Shown: in pieces, positions 22,956 to 32,054 of the stretch | How the letters are laid out: the number at the start of each line of letters is the position of its first letter | Position numbering within the stretch: the first letter of the stretch is position 1 | Origin: NIOZ-UU13 sp041862635 | GTDB lineage: Bacteria > Planctomycetota > Phycisphaerae > Sedimentisphaerales > Anaerobacaceae | Direction of reading: 5' to 3' | DNA: 64,000 nt | Assembly (NCBI GenBank): GCA_041862635.1 | Contig: JBGVTO010000195.1 | Coordinates: forward strand, 5,653-69,652 | Translations under genes and position numbers: made by a program | Notes under the pieces: model-generated | Database searches by the model: none | What the model was told of the DNA's origin: nothing | What the model saw: only the letters and a program-made list of their open reading frames with translations

Positions 22956-25820
22956 ATGAGAGGTAAATATAGACCATATCATATTCTTAAGGTCGTTTTG
23001 TTGTCTATTGCTCTGGCTGATTTTTCCGCAAGCAATGCAAAAGCTAATGAAAACAGCAAGTACCTCAACGCCGTCCGCGAGTTTGCAAATAACGTGCTTA
23101 AATACGGTAGAGATAGCTACGGCCCCAAGCATACGCCTTTATTTGTCGACGGCTTAAACATCCACACCCACGAACCGGTGAAGTGGATAGAGCCCAACGG
23201 CGACAGATGGATTTTATCTAACTTAGCTTGTCAGCAGAATTTACTCAGGATTTTGGACGGATTAACAATGATTACAGGCGACCCGAAATACAAGAAGGCA
23301 GCAATGGAAGCGACTAAGTATGCCTTTGAAAACTTAAGGAGTCCGAACGGGTTGCTGTATTGGGGCGGGCATGTGGCTTATGATGCACTGGCAGATGAAA
23401 TATGTAAAGTCAGGGGCAACTATGTCCATGAATTGAAACACCATTTTCCTTACTACGAGCTAATGTGGCAGGTAGATTCAAAGGTGACGAGACAGTTTAT
23501 TGAAGCTTTTTGGTCAGCTCATATCTTTGACTGGTCAAATCTGGACATGAATCGACACGGCTCTTTGGACGAGCAGTTGGAGAAGGCATGGGAGCACAAT
23601 TACGACGGTGGACCTATTTTTTTCAGGAGCAGAATACCTTATGGATTATCCTTTCACAACACCGGGAGTGATTTGTTCTATGCCGGAACATTACTTCATA
23701 GACTCTCTGGTAATACAGAGCCACTGGTTTGGAGCAAGCGTTTGGCCCACCGTTACGTAGAGACGAGGGACTCCGAGGTAGGCATCAGTGGAGGACTCTA
23801 CAATTGGACGGACCGCATACAGCCTCTGTTTGGGGATGATTTCAAAGGACATCCTGTCCACGAAGGAACATTATTTCCTGCTATGGTCCTAAGCCCTCTC
23901 TCGTTGACTTTACAATTTAGGGGATGGATTTGTCAATTCATTCTTGGAGACCTGTTGGGGTCTGAAGGTACAGAATTCAAGCAATGGGCTTTGGAAGAAC
24001 TGACTGCTTGGGGTAAGGTCTCCTATCGTGAAGAAGGCAATTCTTTCGCACCTATGCTTACTGATGGTACGAGCTTGCTGGGGTACACTTTCACGAGGGA
24101 TGGTTATCCGGAATATCCTAAAGGTACAGTAGTTCCTGCGATGGAGGCCAGCCCCATATGCTTTTGGGCATATGCCTTGGCATATAGGGTAACAGGAGAT
24201 TCGTTTATGTGGGAAATGGCCCGTAGCATTGCACGAGGTAACAACTTTGGGGATATTGGCAACGGTCCCACAGACCAGCCAGATATTGATACCAATATAG
24301 AATCATCGGACCCATATGCTATTCTGGGCTTTCTAGAACTATACGCTAAGCTGCACAAAGAACCTTTCTTGAAAATCGCATCGAGGATTGGAGACAAACT
24401 TTTGTCTGAGAGGCTTTATAAGGGATTCTTTGTGCCGGGTAATGAAGCTCTCTACGCCAAATTTGATTATGTTGAGCCACTAGTGTTGTTACGTCTTGAT
24501 GCTGCCGTTAATATAAGACCCACACTGGTACCGCAGGTCTGGCCGAGCAGGACATTTTTTGCCAGTGGATACGGCGCATTCGTGAGTCGAGAAGACACTT
24601 TCGTTATATATAGCCAGACTGCTCGAACTGAGTTGCCAATGTTATTGTTAATAGCAGCTTGGGAAGGTCGAGCCGATGAAGTGGAGACACTCATTTCAAA
24701 AGGGGTGGATGTAAACGCTCACTACGAATTTGACTCTTGGATAGTGCAGAGAATTCTAGGAGGCCGTGAGACACGCGACATAGCGCTCGAGCGCATATTA
24801 GCTGATACCACCACGCCTATGCACCTCGCTGCAGAAAAAGGACATAGAGATATTGTGGCAGTGCTCGTCGCCAAAGGTGCGGACATAAATGCCAAGAATA
24901 ATTATGACCAGACACCACTTGACGTCGCTCTTCAACGGAACCGTAATGATATTGTCAACCTGCTAATCGAAAAAAGTGCTGATGTCTCTATTCATACAGC
25001 AGCCCGATACGGATTGTTGGAGAAGCTTAAGGAGTTGATCGGTAAAGGAAGCAATGTCAATGCGAAGAACAATGCTGGCGAAACAGCCTTGGATATTGCA
25101 ATCCAAGAATATCGTCAGGATATAGCGAAACTCCTTGTTGACAAAGGAGCAGACGTATCGATCCACACAGCTGCCTTCATTGGCGACATCAATAAAGTCA
25201 AAACCTTTGTTGAAGATGGCAGCTCAGCTGACAAAGCCGATGCCAGCGGCCAAACGCCTTTGCATTATGCTACAGCTGGGAACCATAAAGCTATCGCAGA
25301 AATCCTTGTTTCGCACGGTGCCGATGTAAATGCCGTCGCAGGTACGTGGAGGACGCCACTGGATGTTGCTGCCCGAACAGGCAGCGTCGATATGGCGGAG
25401 TTTCTAATTGCTCATGGGGCAAACGTCGATGGTCGTGAAGGCCACTGGACTCCTCTTCAGGAAGCAGCGTACTACAGCAAAGAAATGGTTGAGTTACTTC
25501 TTAGGCACGGGGCTAATATCAACACAGGCAAATGGACGGCTCTTCATAGTGCGCTTGATGCCGAGCGTTTTGACATAGTGGAATTGCTCTTGGCTAAAGG
25601 CGCAGATGCCAATATCAGGGATGGAAAAGGCCGCACGCCACTTCATATTGCAGCCTGGTATGCGGCCGGTAAGAATCCTAAGATAGTCGAACTACTCCTC
25701 TCTAAGGGAGCGGACATCAACGCAAAAGATAATAATGGTAAGACTGCCTTATTGTACGCTATAGAGAACGGCCACACCGAAATCGTTGAACTGCTGCGTA
25801 AGCACGGAGCTAAAGAATGA
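22956..25820 (+). CDS. Secreted lyase-like alpha/alpha-barrel protein fused to ankyrin repeats
   Basis: ATG 22956 follows AAGGAGG (22942-22948) by 7 bp; an in-frame ATG at 22929 is upstream of that signal. Residues 1-30 are a signal peptide ending SNAKA. Residues about 35-560 look helical with Trp/His-rich motifs (YGPKHTPLFVDGLNIHTHEP, HVAYDALADEICKV, GLYNWTDRIQPLFGDD) and recall the helical-barrel pectate lyases (PL2-like) reported in this phylum. That assignment is tentative. From about 570 to the end (954) there are some eleven ankyrin repeats, such as TPLHYATAGNHKAIAEILVSH. A periplasmic enzyme with a protein-binding tail is inferred. Confidence 0.8.
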   Translation: MRGKYRPYHILKVVLLSIALADFSASNAKANENSKYLNAVREFANNVLKYGRDSYGPKHTPLFVDGLNIHTHEPVKWIEPNGDRWILSNLACQQNLLRILDGLTMITGDPKYKKAAMEATKYAFENLRSPNGLLYWGGHVAYDALADEICKVRGNYVHELKHHFPYYELMWQVDSKVTRQFIEAFWSAHIFDWSNLDMNRHGSLDEQLEKAWEHNYDGGPIFFRSRIPYGLSFHNTGSDLFYAGTLLHRLSGNTEPLVWSKRLAHRYVETRDSEVGISGGLYNWTDRIQPLFGDDFKGHPVHEGTLFPAMVLSPLSLTLQFRGWICQFILGDLLGSEGTEFKQWALEELTAWGKVSYREEGNSFAPMLTDGTSLLGYTFTRDGYPEYPKGTVVPAMEASPICFWAYALAYRVTGDSFMWEMARSIARGNNFGDIGNGPTDQPDIDTNIESSDPYAILGFLELYAKLHKEPFLKIASRIGDKLLSERLYKGFFVPGNEALYAKFDYVEPLVLLRLDAAVNIRPTLVPQVWPSRTFFASGYGAFVSREDTFVIYSQTARTELPMLLLIAAWEGRADEVETLISKGVDVNAHYEFDSWIVQRILGGRETRDIALERILADTTTPMHLAAEKGHRDIVAVLVAKGADINAKNNYDQTPLDVALQRNRNDIVNLLIEKSADVSIHTAARYGLLEKLKELIGKGSNVNAKNNAGETALDIAIQEYRQDIAKLLVDKGADVSIHTAAFIGDINKVKTFVEDGSSADKADASGQTPLHYATAGNHKAIAEILVSHGADVNAVAGTWRTPLDVAARTGSVDMAEFLIAHGANVDGREGHWTPLQEAAYYSKEMVELLLRHGANINTGKWTALHSALDAERFDIVELLLAKGADANIRDGKGRTPLHIAAWYAAGKNPKIVELLLSKGADINAKDNNGKTALLYAIENGHTEIVELLRKHGAKE

Positions 25821-26035
25821 CGCCGCCGCACTGACTTGGGCTCCTTTGAGAAAAAGAGTCTAACTTGAATATTTAATGGCTTATTAGAGGTTTGTTCTTG
25901 CGGGAGCAAAAGGTCCCAGGAGCATTTTCTGACTCGGCCGCGAGGTTGCAGAGTCAGAGGGGACAGCCTAATGATTGACAAAGCTTTTTCAGCTTTTTCC
26001 CTCTAATCCGCGGTTACTTACTATTGAACTATCAG

Positions 26036-26166
26036 TGTGAATCCGTGTCAACCTGTCCTGAGCTTGTCGAACGGATCCGTGTCTAAAACGTCTGTGTCCG
26101 TCAGTGTCTTAAATGTCCGTGTCAGTCCGTGTCTCAAGAGTCTGTGTCAGTCCGTGTCTAACTCTG
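26036..26166 (+). repeat. Irregular GTGTCAGTCC tandem repeat
   Basis: The words GTGTCAGTCC and CCGTGTCTAA recur about eight times. The block includes the element CCTGTCCTGAGCTTGTCGAA at its start. Confidence 0.7.
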
Positions 26167-26348
26167 TGGCTAAAAAAGTGCTTTTTTATTCATTTTTTTT
26201 GTTGACATTGTTTGATAATATGTTAAAATACACCTATATTAGCCAGCAGGCTAACATAAACCGCCAGCAGGCGAAGATGACATTTCAGTTTGCATGTCGT
26301 AAGCTGCAGCGCAGCAAGCACTTAGAGCCAGCCCGGCCCAGATTCTTG

Positions 26349-26420
26349 AATCCAGTATCCAGTATCGAGTATCCAGTATCGTGAATCCAGTATCGAGAAT
26401 CCAGTATCGAGTATCCAGCA
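26349..26420 (+). repeat. ATCCAGTATCGAG tandem repeat
   Basis: The unit ATCCAGTATC(GAG/GTGA) occurs about six times in 72 bp. Confidence 0.8.
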
Positions 26421-26488
26421 ACCCTGTCCCGGCGCGCCGGGGTCGAGCATCAAGTATCGAGAATCGAGAATCCCGCTTCTCTCCTCCA

Positions 26489-26578
26489 ACTTTAGCTCAC
26501 TTTAGTCACTTTAGGCACTTTAGTTCACTTTATTTTACTTTAGCTCACTTTAGGCACTTTAGCTCACTCTTCACTCTC
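26489..26578 (+). repeat. CACTTTAG tandem repeat
   Basis: The unit CACTTTAG with GCT, GG or TT spacers occurs about nine times in 90 bp. Confidence 0.8.
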
Positions 26579-26630
26579 TCGCCCCTCTACAACTGTCGAG
26601 AATCCTCTACAAATCACCTACTTTTTATGC

Positions 26631-26990
26631 AAAACAAACCCAATGTCAAGGACGCTCATATTAACGTAAACTCTTATATGAAAGTTAAATATGAAAATTT
26701 GGACACTTGGCTAAGTGGAAAAAACAAAGCCAATTCAAACCCAAACAAACCCAATTTCCAAAAAGCCAAAATGAATGTAAACTCATTTATAACAAAGGAT
26801 TACAGAAAAAACGATGATTTTATAGTCCGAATAAACAAACCCAATTCAAACCCAATTTTCTTAAGGACAAAAACGAACGCAATCCTCTTTACCGCAAAGG
26901 ATTATGAAAATGAAACCGCTCTCAGGCCCCAAAAAAACAAACCCAATTCAAACCCAATTTCTTCAAAGGCCAAAATCTATTGCCGGAAAA
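26631..26990 (+). repeat. Long tandem repeat with conserved open frame (NKPNSNP units)
   Basis: Four imperfect units start at 26631, 26721, 26832 and 26936, each opening with AAACAAACCCAATTCAAACC or a close variant and continuing with a segment like AAAATGAATGTAAACTCATT and AAAGGATTA. Period is about 90-111 bp. One frame stays open across all units and reads NKPNSNPI, KAKMNVNSFITKDY and so on, inside an open frame that runs to 27028. No start signal is convincing, so I list it as a repeat and not as a gene. Confidence 0.65.
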
Positions 26991-27158
26991 ACTGGCCACA
27001 CTCGCTTGGCAGTTTCATAACAGGATAGGACAATATTACAAAATTAGAGTTGAGCATTATTTCTTAGCTGGACTATGGATACAGGGAGATGAACCGGGTA
27101 GAATGCAAGTATGAAAAATTATTTTTTAGGATTGAGCCTTTGAGTAGGAGGATTCAAT

Positions 27159-28106
27159 ATGTCGAACGATACAATTTCTCGTCGAAGGTTCGTCAAAGAT
27201 TTGGCAATAGCAGGGGGGGCGATTGTAATGGGAGCCCAGTCCCTCGGCGCAGCCCAACGCAGGCAGGCCGGCAAGCTGCACCTGGCCTGCAACCAGTACC
27301 CCTGGACCGTCTTCTATCAGCGTGACAACCGCAATTTCAATAACGAACTGGACAAGGGACTTGGCGAGCTTGCGGCCAGCGGAATGGATGGCTACGAGCC
27401 GCTCGCCAATAATCCGCAGGAAGTTGACCGCCTTGGACCGCTATTAAAGAAACACAATCTCCAAATGCGCTCGCTGTACGTCAACAGTGTCCTGCACGAG
27501 AAGGATAAGGCCGATGAGAGCATCGAAGCAGTGTTGGCTATCGCCGAAAAGGCAAAAGGTATCGGCACTAAAATCATCGTTACCAACCCAAGTCCAATCC
27601 GCTGGGGCGGGCCTCAGAACAAGAATGATGTTCAGCTAAAAGTTCAGGCCGAGGCCCTTGAGAAATTAGGCCGTCTATTACAGGAGATGGGATTGACTCT
27701 CTCGTACCACAACCATGATATCGAATTGCGCAACGCCGCCCGCGAGTTTCATCACATGATGCTCGGCACCGACCCTGAGAGCGTAAACCTGTGCCTCGAT
27801 GCCCACTGGATTTATCGCGGCGCAGGCAACTCTGCCGTAGCCCTCTTCGACGTCCTGAAGCTTTACGGCCCAAGAATCACTGAGCTGCATCTTCGCCAGT
27901 CTAAGGACAACATCTGGACCGAGACCTTAGGCGAGGGCGACATCGACTACCCGGCCCTCGCAAGACATCTGCTTGATATCGGTGTAAAGCCCCACATCGT
28001 CCTCGAACAGGCCGTAGAAGCTGGCTCACCCAAAACAATGAGCACCATCGACGCCTTCAAAAAAAGCGCCCAATACGCCCGCCGCATCTTCGCCGGCTTT
28101 GCATAA
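27159..28106 (+). CDS. Tat-exported sugar phosphate isomerase/epimerase-like TIM barrel protein
   Basis: The N-terminus SRRRFVKDLAIAGGAIVMGA is a twin-arginine signal. The rest is a xylose-isomerase-like TIM barrel: metal-site residues are suggested by HNHDIELRN, CLDAHWIYRG, ELHLRQSKD and VLEQ. AGGAGG lies 7 bp before the ATG. Length is 315 residues. It is probably periplasmic and acts on a sugar or inositol derivative. Its neighbours do not narrow the substrate; the preceding 1.3 kb is repeat sequence. Confidence 0.85.
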   Translation: MSNDTISRRRFVKDLAIAGGAIVMGAQSLGAAQRRQAGKLHLACNQYPWTVFYQRDNRNFNNELDKGLGELAASGMDGYEPLANNPQEVDRLGPLLKKHNLQMRSLYVNSVLHEKDKADESIEAVLAIAEKAKGIGTKIIVTNPSPIRWGGPQNKNDVQLKVQAEALEKLGRLLQEMGLTLSYHNHDIELRNAAREFHHMMLGTDPESVNLCLDAHWIYRGAGNSAVALFDVLKLYGPRITELHLRQSKDNIWTETLGEGDIDYPALARHLLDIGVKPHIVLEQAVEAGSPKTMSTIDAFKKSAQYARRIFAGFA

Positions 28107-28226
28107 TCTCCGGCGTAGCTGGTTTTGCTCAGGATATTATTCTTAGGGTTAATTTTTTGTTAAGGACGGTTCATATTTTAATCCGGCCTTTTCCCCCTTG
28201 TGGAATTTGATTTGACAGGTGTTTTT

Positions 28227-28553
28227 ATGGAGATTAGACTACTCCTTATGACAAAGCAGGAAATTAAAGACAAATTATTAGAAGCTGTCAAGAATGACCC
28301 CCATCTGGCTGATATTAAATCTGTAGCGATTTTTGGCTCCCACGTTATCGGCACGCCGAGCGAAGATAGTGATGTGGATGTGTTAATAGACTTTGTCCCG
28401 ACCGCGGTTATAGGTTTTTTCGCGCTGTCAGACATAAAGGATAACTTTGAGTCTTTCCTTAAAAAGACGGTTGACCTGCTTACTCCAGAAGCAATAAGCA
28501 AATATTTCAGAGACGAAGTTCTCGCTCAGTCTGAGTACGTTTATGAGAAATGA
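28227..28553 (+). CDS. mntA: MNT-type minimal nucleotidyltransferase antitoxin
   Basis: The nucleotidyltransferase signature is GSHVIGTPSEDSDVDVLIDF, that is GS-x10-DxD, in a protein of about 100 residues. Three in-frame starts exist (GTG 28200, ATG 28227, ATG 28248); 28227 is chosen because AGGTG lies 5 bp upstream, but 28248 is possible. The stop overlaps the next gene by 11 bp. In known MntA-HepT pairs this enzyme neutralises the HEPN toxin by adding AMP to a tyrosine of it. Confidence 0.88.
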   Translation: MEIRLLLMTKQEIKDKLLEAVKNDPHLADIKSVAIFGSHVIGTPSEDSDVDVLIDFVPTAVIGFFALSDIKDNFESFLKKTVDLLTPEAISKYFRDEVLAQSEYVYEK

Positions 28554-28872
28554 CAGAGCCTATTTAATCCACATTCGAGAAGCCATCGAAAGTATCGAAG
28601 AATACCTCGAAAACGTAACCTATCACAAGTTTACGTCCAACAAAATGATTATAGATGCTGTCGTAAGGGAGCTGGAGATAGTCGGTGAAGCCTCAAACAA
28701 TCTCAGTGATGAGTTTCGCGAGAACCATCCGGAGATACTTTGGCGGAAAATGAAGAATATGAGAAACTTCCTTATACACGAGTATTTTGGCGTTAATACA
28801 AAGATCGTGTGGAGCACCTGCAAAGAAGACCTGCCAAAACTCAAAAAACTGATTAAAGATTTACTGGATTAG
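28543..28872 (+). CDS. hepT: HEPN-domain toxin (DUF86/HepT-like)
   Basis: The protein is a helical HEPN protein of 109 residues. The RNase motif R-x4-H-x-Y is present as RNFLIHEY, and the helix EIVGEASNNLSDEFR is typical of DUF86. The start overlaps the nucleotidyltransferase gene by 11 bp, as expected for a two-gene toxin-antitoxin module. Known relatives cleave RNA or tRNA ends when not modified. Here activity is inferred from the intact motif. Confidence 0.9.
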   Translation: MRNDRAYLIHIREAIESIEEYLENVTYHKFTSNKMIIDAVVRELEIVGEASNNLSDEFRENHPEILWRKMKNMRNFLIHEYFGVNTKIVWSTCKEDLPKLKKLIKDLLD

Positions 28873-28956
28873 CTCTATATGAATATGTGACCACCCGGTT
28901 TGGCAAAGAAAGAAAACTCCGCGTAAATTGCAAATTAAGCATTTTGAAATCGCCGA

Positions 28957-29178
28957 TTATTCACAGGTTGTATTGTCTGTCTCCGGTATCGGCTCGTGGG
29001 CCTTTCGGTTATAGACTTTCTCGTAGGCTTTACAGGCGGGGCAAAAGCCTGATTCGACTTTTTTAACGAACCAAAAGGCAAGCCCTTTTTGCTTTTCACG
29101 TGCGCGTTTGCAGAGAAAACATTCAAGGCACTGTTTGGCCCTCCCGCGGTCCTCATCGGTAATGCCTTCGGTTTGCAT
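28957..29178 (-). CDS. Small cysteine-rich protein, possible zinc finger
   Basis: The product has 73 residues with C17, C20, C23 (CLECFLC) and a CPAC pair at about 46/49, plus one cysteine at the C-terminus. CAGGAA lies 6 bp before the ATG. The two clusters about 25 residues apart are compatible with one zinc site. It has no signal peptide. No family is recognised. It is convergent with the toxin-antitoxin pair. Confidence 0.6.
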   Translation of the reverse strand: MQTEGITDEDRGRAKQCLECFLCKRAREKQKGLAFWFVKKVESGFCPACKAYEKVYNRKAHEPIPETDNTTCE

Positions 29179-29229
29179 AATTTGTTCCTGTCAAACTAAA
29201 ACCTTAATATATTGAGATTGCCGCGTCGT

Positions 29230-29271
29230 CCCGCACCAATTAGGCGTGAGCCTAAGCTCAATTGGTGCGGG
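29230..29271. repeat. CCCGCACCAATT palindromic element
   Basis: It has perfect 12-bp arms CCCGCACCAATT (29230-29241) and AATTGGTGCGGG (29260-29271), with an inner AGGC/GCCT hairpin. Outside is a CTCGCAATGACAATC flank. A related CGCACTAATTGT...ACAATTGGTGCG pair occurs at 52999-53110. Confidence 0.8.
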
Positions 29272-29350
29272 ATTCCTCGCAATGACAATCTCGTGCTGCG
29301 TAATGCACACAGCTTATAAACAAAACTCCTGAGCCGCTTTCGCTATGGAA

Positions 29351-29728
29351 TTATTTTTGCATAAGATGCCTGACGACCGAAACAAGAAGTGCTGCGCCCA
29401 CGACAATAAGTAAAACGGGCACCAGAGGCAGGTTCGGTTTGTAAATTTCCCAGAGGCTACCAATTACGAAGAGCAAGCCGATAACAATCCAGAATACCTC
29501 CAGTTTTAGATTGAAACACTTCCGGGCACCCTGCACTAACAGTGTAATGACCCCGACGCCAAGCAGGCCGATGCTTGCATCAAGCTTCATCAGCAGGGCT
29601 ATTCCGACCCATATCAAGAATAGGCTCCATCCTACTGTAGAAAGCTTATCGGCGAATTTCTGCGCGTCGGTCTTTTTTGGCTCCTCAACAACAGGTGTAC
29701 CCGCATCATCAGGTTTTTGGTTTTCCAT
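29351..29728 (-). CDS. Small four-helix membrane protein, unknown
   Basis: The protein has 125 residues. A polar N-terminal 30 residues precede four hydrophobic segments (about 33-49, 53-68, 78-93 and 101-118), with a short loop GARKCFNLKLEVFW. GGAGGT precedes the ATG. It resembles the LiaF-type N-terminal/DUF5668 membrane modules in layout only. It stands alone between a cysteine-rich gene and asnA. Confidence 0.7.
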   Translation of the reverse strand: MENQKPDDAGTPVVEEPKKTDAQKFADKLSTVGWSLFLIWVGIALLMKLDASIGLLGVGVITLLVQGARKCFNLKLEVFWIVIGLLFVIGSLWEIYKPNLPLVPVLLIVVGAALLVSVVRHLMQK

Positions 29729-29818
29729 GATTAAACCTCCTTAGACGTATTTCATTTTTATGCGATTGGGTGACAATGCTTAGCATTATACACTGCTTCA
29801 CGGCAATCATATCTTTTT

Positions 29819-30949
29819 CTATTCTATGACGTGTATGTTTTTCTTTTTGCACATGTCCTTTAGAATTTTTGGCCAGACGGTTGCGCTAACTTCGCCGATG
29901 TGCGCCTTCTTCAAGAGAATCATGAACGTACGGGACTGACCTATGCCGCCGCCGATGCTCAGCGGAATCTCGTTATTCAAGATGGCCTGGTGATATGGGA
30001 ACTTCAGCATATCGAGCTGGCCAGAAAGCTCTAATTGTTTTTTGAGCGTTTCGGCGTTGACGCGGATGCCCATAGATGTCAGCTCGTGCCGGCGCTTCGT
30101 TACAGGGTTCCAGACGAGAATGTCACCGTTAATGCCGTGCCTTGTCCGACCGTCCTCAGATATTGTCTCTGTTACCCAATCGTCATAGTCGGCGGCGCGC
30201 ATTTCGTGCGGGTAGCCGTCCTCGAGGACCGAGCCGATGCCGATGATGAAAATGGCGGGGTACTCCTGCACGATTACCGTCTCCCGCTGCTTACGCGGCA
30301 GGTTTGGGTATTTTTCGAGTATCTCTTCGGCGTGGATGAAGGTCAGCTCGTCGGGCAGGTCGGGGTATTTATCGGTTTTCAATTGAGGGAAAAGCTCCTG
30401 GACGTGGACCTCGGCGCCTTTGATGACCTTCCATATCTTCTCTACCACTTCTCGCAGAAGTTTCAGGTTGCGCTGCTCGGCTGTAATGGCCAGCTCCCAG
30501 TCCCACTGGTCAACATAGGCACTGTGGTCGTGGTCGAGGAAGTAGTCCTTGCGTACGGCACGCATATCGGTAAGCAGGCCCTCGCCAACCTTCATATCGA
30601 ACTGCTTGAGGGCCATGCGTTTCCACTTGGTGGCAGCCTGGACAACCTGGGCATCTATCGGATTCTTGTCGTGGTCGTTGGAGATATGGAACCCGATCGG
30701 AGTCCGTGAGCCGTCGCGGTCGAGCATATCGTTGACGCCACTCTCAACGTCCACGATAAGAGGGACGGTCACGCGAATGAGATTTAGTTCCTTGCAGAGA
30801 TTTTCCTCAATGTAGTCTTTGGCGGCATAGGTGGCAATCTGTGTCTCCTTGGGGTTCAATAAAGAGCTGTAATCCTGTGGAAGGGTTTTCTCTAATTCAG
30901 CATAGTCGCCGATGCCCGGCCCGGCCAAATCCGCTTTTTTGTCTGTCAC
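29819..30949 (-). CDS. asnA: Aspartate-ammonia ligase (asparagine synthetase A)
   Basis: The protein has class II synthetase-like motifs of AsnA: VPLIVDVESGVNDMLDRDGSR near residue 60-80, AYVDQWDWELAI, and SIGGGIGQSRTFMILLKKAHIGEV near the C-terminus. AsnA makes asparagine from aspartate, ammonia and ATP. The length of 376 residues exceeds the roughly 330 of E. coli because of an N-terminal extension and insertions. It lies downstream of the polysaccharide genes on the same strand after a 135-bp gap, so separate transcription is likely. Confidence 0.93.
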   Translation of the reverse strand: MTDKKADLAGPGIGDYAELEKTLPQDYSSLLNPKETQIATYAAKDYIEENLCKELNLIRVTVPLIVDVESGVNDMLDRDGSRTPIGFHISNDHDKNPIDAQVVQAATKWKRMALKQFDMKVGEGLLTDMRAVRKDYFLDHDHSAYVDQWDWELAITAEQRNLKLLREVVEKIWKVIKGAEVHVQELFPQLKTDKYPDLPDELTFIHAEEILEKYPNLPRKQRETVIVQEYPAIFIIGIGSVLEDGYPHEMRAADYDDWVTETISEDGRTRHGINGDILVWNPVTKRRHELTSMGIRVNAETLKKQLELSGQLDMLKFPYHQAILNNEIPLSIGGGIGQSRTFMILLKKAHIGEVSATVWPKILKDMCKKKNIHVIE

Positions 30950-31084
30950 TTTGTTTTCTCCTAAATATTTTTATATGGTTACTTTCTAAAACTGTAGCTT
31001 TTCATCACTTAAGCGTGCAAATAATAGTGAAGGTGGTGATGGTTTTCAAGGCTATTTCTAAAAAATCGTCGAAGTAAAATTGAA

Positions 31085-32029
31085 TTACGTGTTTTTTCTT
31101 AGCCAGGCAGCAAAATTTTTCAAACCGAGCTGGATGGTTGTTGAAGGGTTGTAGCCGAGCTCTTTGGCAGCTTTGCTTATATCGGCATATGTGCGTTCGA
31201 CGTCACCCGGCTGAGGGGGCTGATATTCCTTGACCGCTTTTTTACCAAGCGCGTTCTCGATTTCACTGACCAAATCGTTGACTGTTATCGGTTTTGATTC
31301 ACCGAGATTATAGATATTAAAGCCTTCGCATTTGTCCATTGCCGCGATTGTGCCATCAATTATGTCGTCGATATAAGTAAAGTCGCGCATCATAGTGCCG
31401 TCGCCGTAAATGGGTATGGGTTTGTTCTGCTCGATGAGTTTTGAGAATTTGTGGATGGCCAAATCCGGCCTTTGCCGCGGACCATACACAGTGAAAAAAC
31501 GAAGGCAGGTTATATCAATCCCGGAAAGGTGATGATACGTATGGCAGATAAGTTCGCCGGCTTTTTTGGTGGCGGCATAAGGCGAAATTGGGAAATCAAC
31601 ATTATCTTCTTCCGAGAAGGGGACTTTTTCATTATTGCCATAAACGCTGGAGCTTGAGCCGAAGATGAATTTGCCGACTTTATATTTTTTAGCTGCCTCG
31701 AGCAAGACCATTGTTCCATTGACATTAACGTCGGCGTAAAGCAACGGCTGGGCGATCGATGGGCGAACGCCGGCCAGGGCTGCCAAATGGACAATTATTT
31801 CGACGCCGTCGCCGACCGTTTTATCCATAGCTGCACCGTCACGGACGTCGGCTTCGATAAGCTGGAAATTTTTGTCTTGAAGGCAGTCGCTGATATTCCC
31901 GCGTTTAATCTGAGGGTCGTAAAAATCATCGAAATTGTCAACCCCGACGACCGTCCAGCCATCGTCAAGAAGGCGTTCGCTTAGGTGTGAACCGATGAAA
32001 CCAGCGGCTCCCGTGATCAATACCTTCAT
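31085..32029 (-). CDS. NAD-dependent UDP-sugar 4-epimerase (UDP-glucuronate 4-epimerase type)
   Basis: This is an extended short-chain dehydrogenase: GAAGFIGSH at 7-15, SSSSVYG around 126-131, and the Y151-x3-K155 pair in YAATKKAGEL. The segment TCLRFFTVYGPRQRPDLAI is typical of UDP-glucuronate/UDP-glucose 4-epimerases. ATG 32029 is preferred over GTG 32041 because the protein then starts directly with MKVLITG. A neighbouring UDP-glucose dehydrogenase would supply UDP-glucuronate, so UDP-galacturonate formation is a reasonable inference. Confidence 0.88.
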   Translation of the reverse strand: MKVLITGAAGFIGSHLSERLLDDGWTVVGVDNFDDFYDPQIKRGNISDCLQDKNFQLIEADVRDGAAMDKTVGDGVEIIVHLAALAGVRPSIAQPLLYADVNVNGTMVLLEAAKKYKVGKFIFGSSSSVYGNNEKVPFSEEDNVDFPISPYAATKKAGELICHTYHHLSGIDITCLRFFTVYGPRQRPDLAIHKFSKLIEQNKPIPIYGDGTMMRDFTYIDDIIDGTIAAMDKCEGFNIYNLGESKPITVNDLVSEIENALGKKAVKEYQPPQPGDVERTYADISKAAKELGYNPSTTIQLGLKNFAAWLRKNT

Positions 32030-32054
32030 ATCACGTCTCACGTTTCTTTCGTTC

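Larger units (their letters stand above)
25821..26630. other. Non-coding region of simple and palindromic repeats
   Basis: After the ankyrin gene comes a hairpin TCTGACTC/GAGTCAGA (25928-25958). It is followed by three blocks of short irregular tandem repeats, listed separately. Open frames through this part (26037-26384 and the start of 26381-27028) translate only the repeats. Confidence 0.7.

Noticed and set aside
26037..26384. 115-codon open frame in the repeat region
   Set aside because: It only translates GTGTCAGTCC and ATCCAGTATC repeats.
26480..26990. Possible CRISPR array
   Set aside because: The repeats are irregular, lack constant-length direct repeats with unique spacers of 30-40 bp, and no cas genes are present.
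28935..29156. Second minus-strand frame overlapping the cysteine-rich small gene
   Set aside because: The alternative frame has no ribosome site, while the 28957-29178 frame has one and a CxxC pattern.
30035..30709. 224-codon plus-strand frame
   Set aside because: It is antisense to asnA, whose family motifs are clear.
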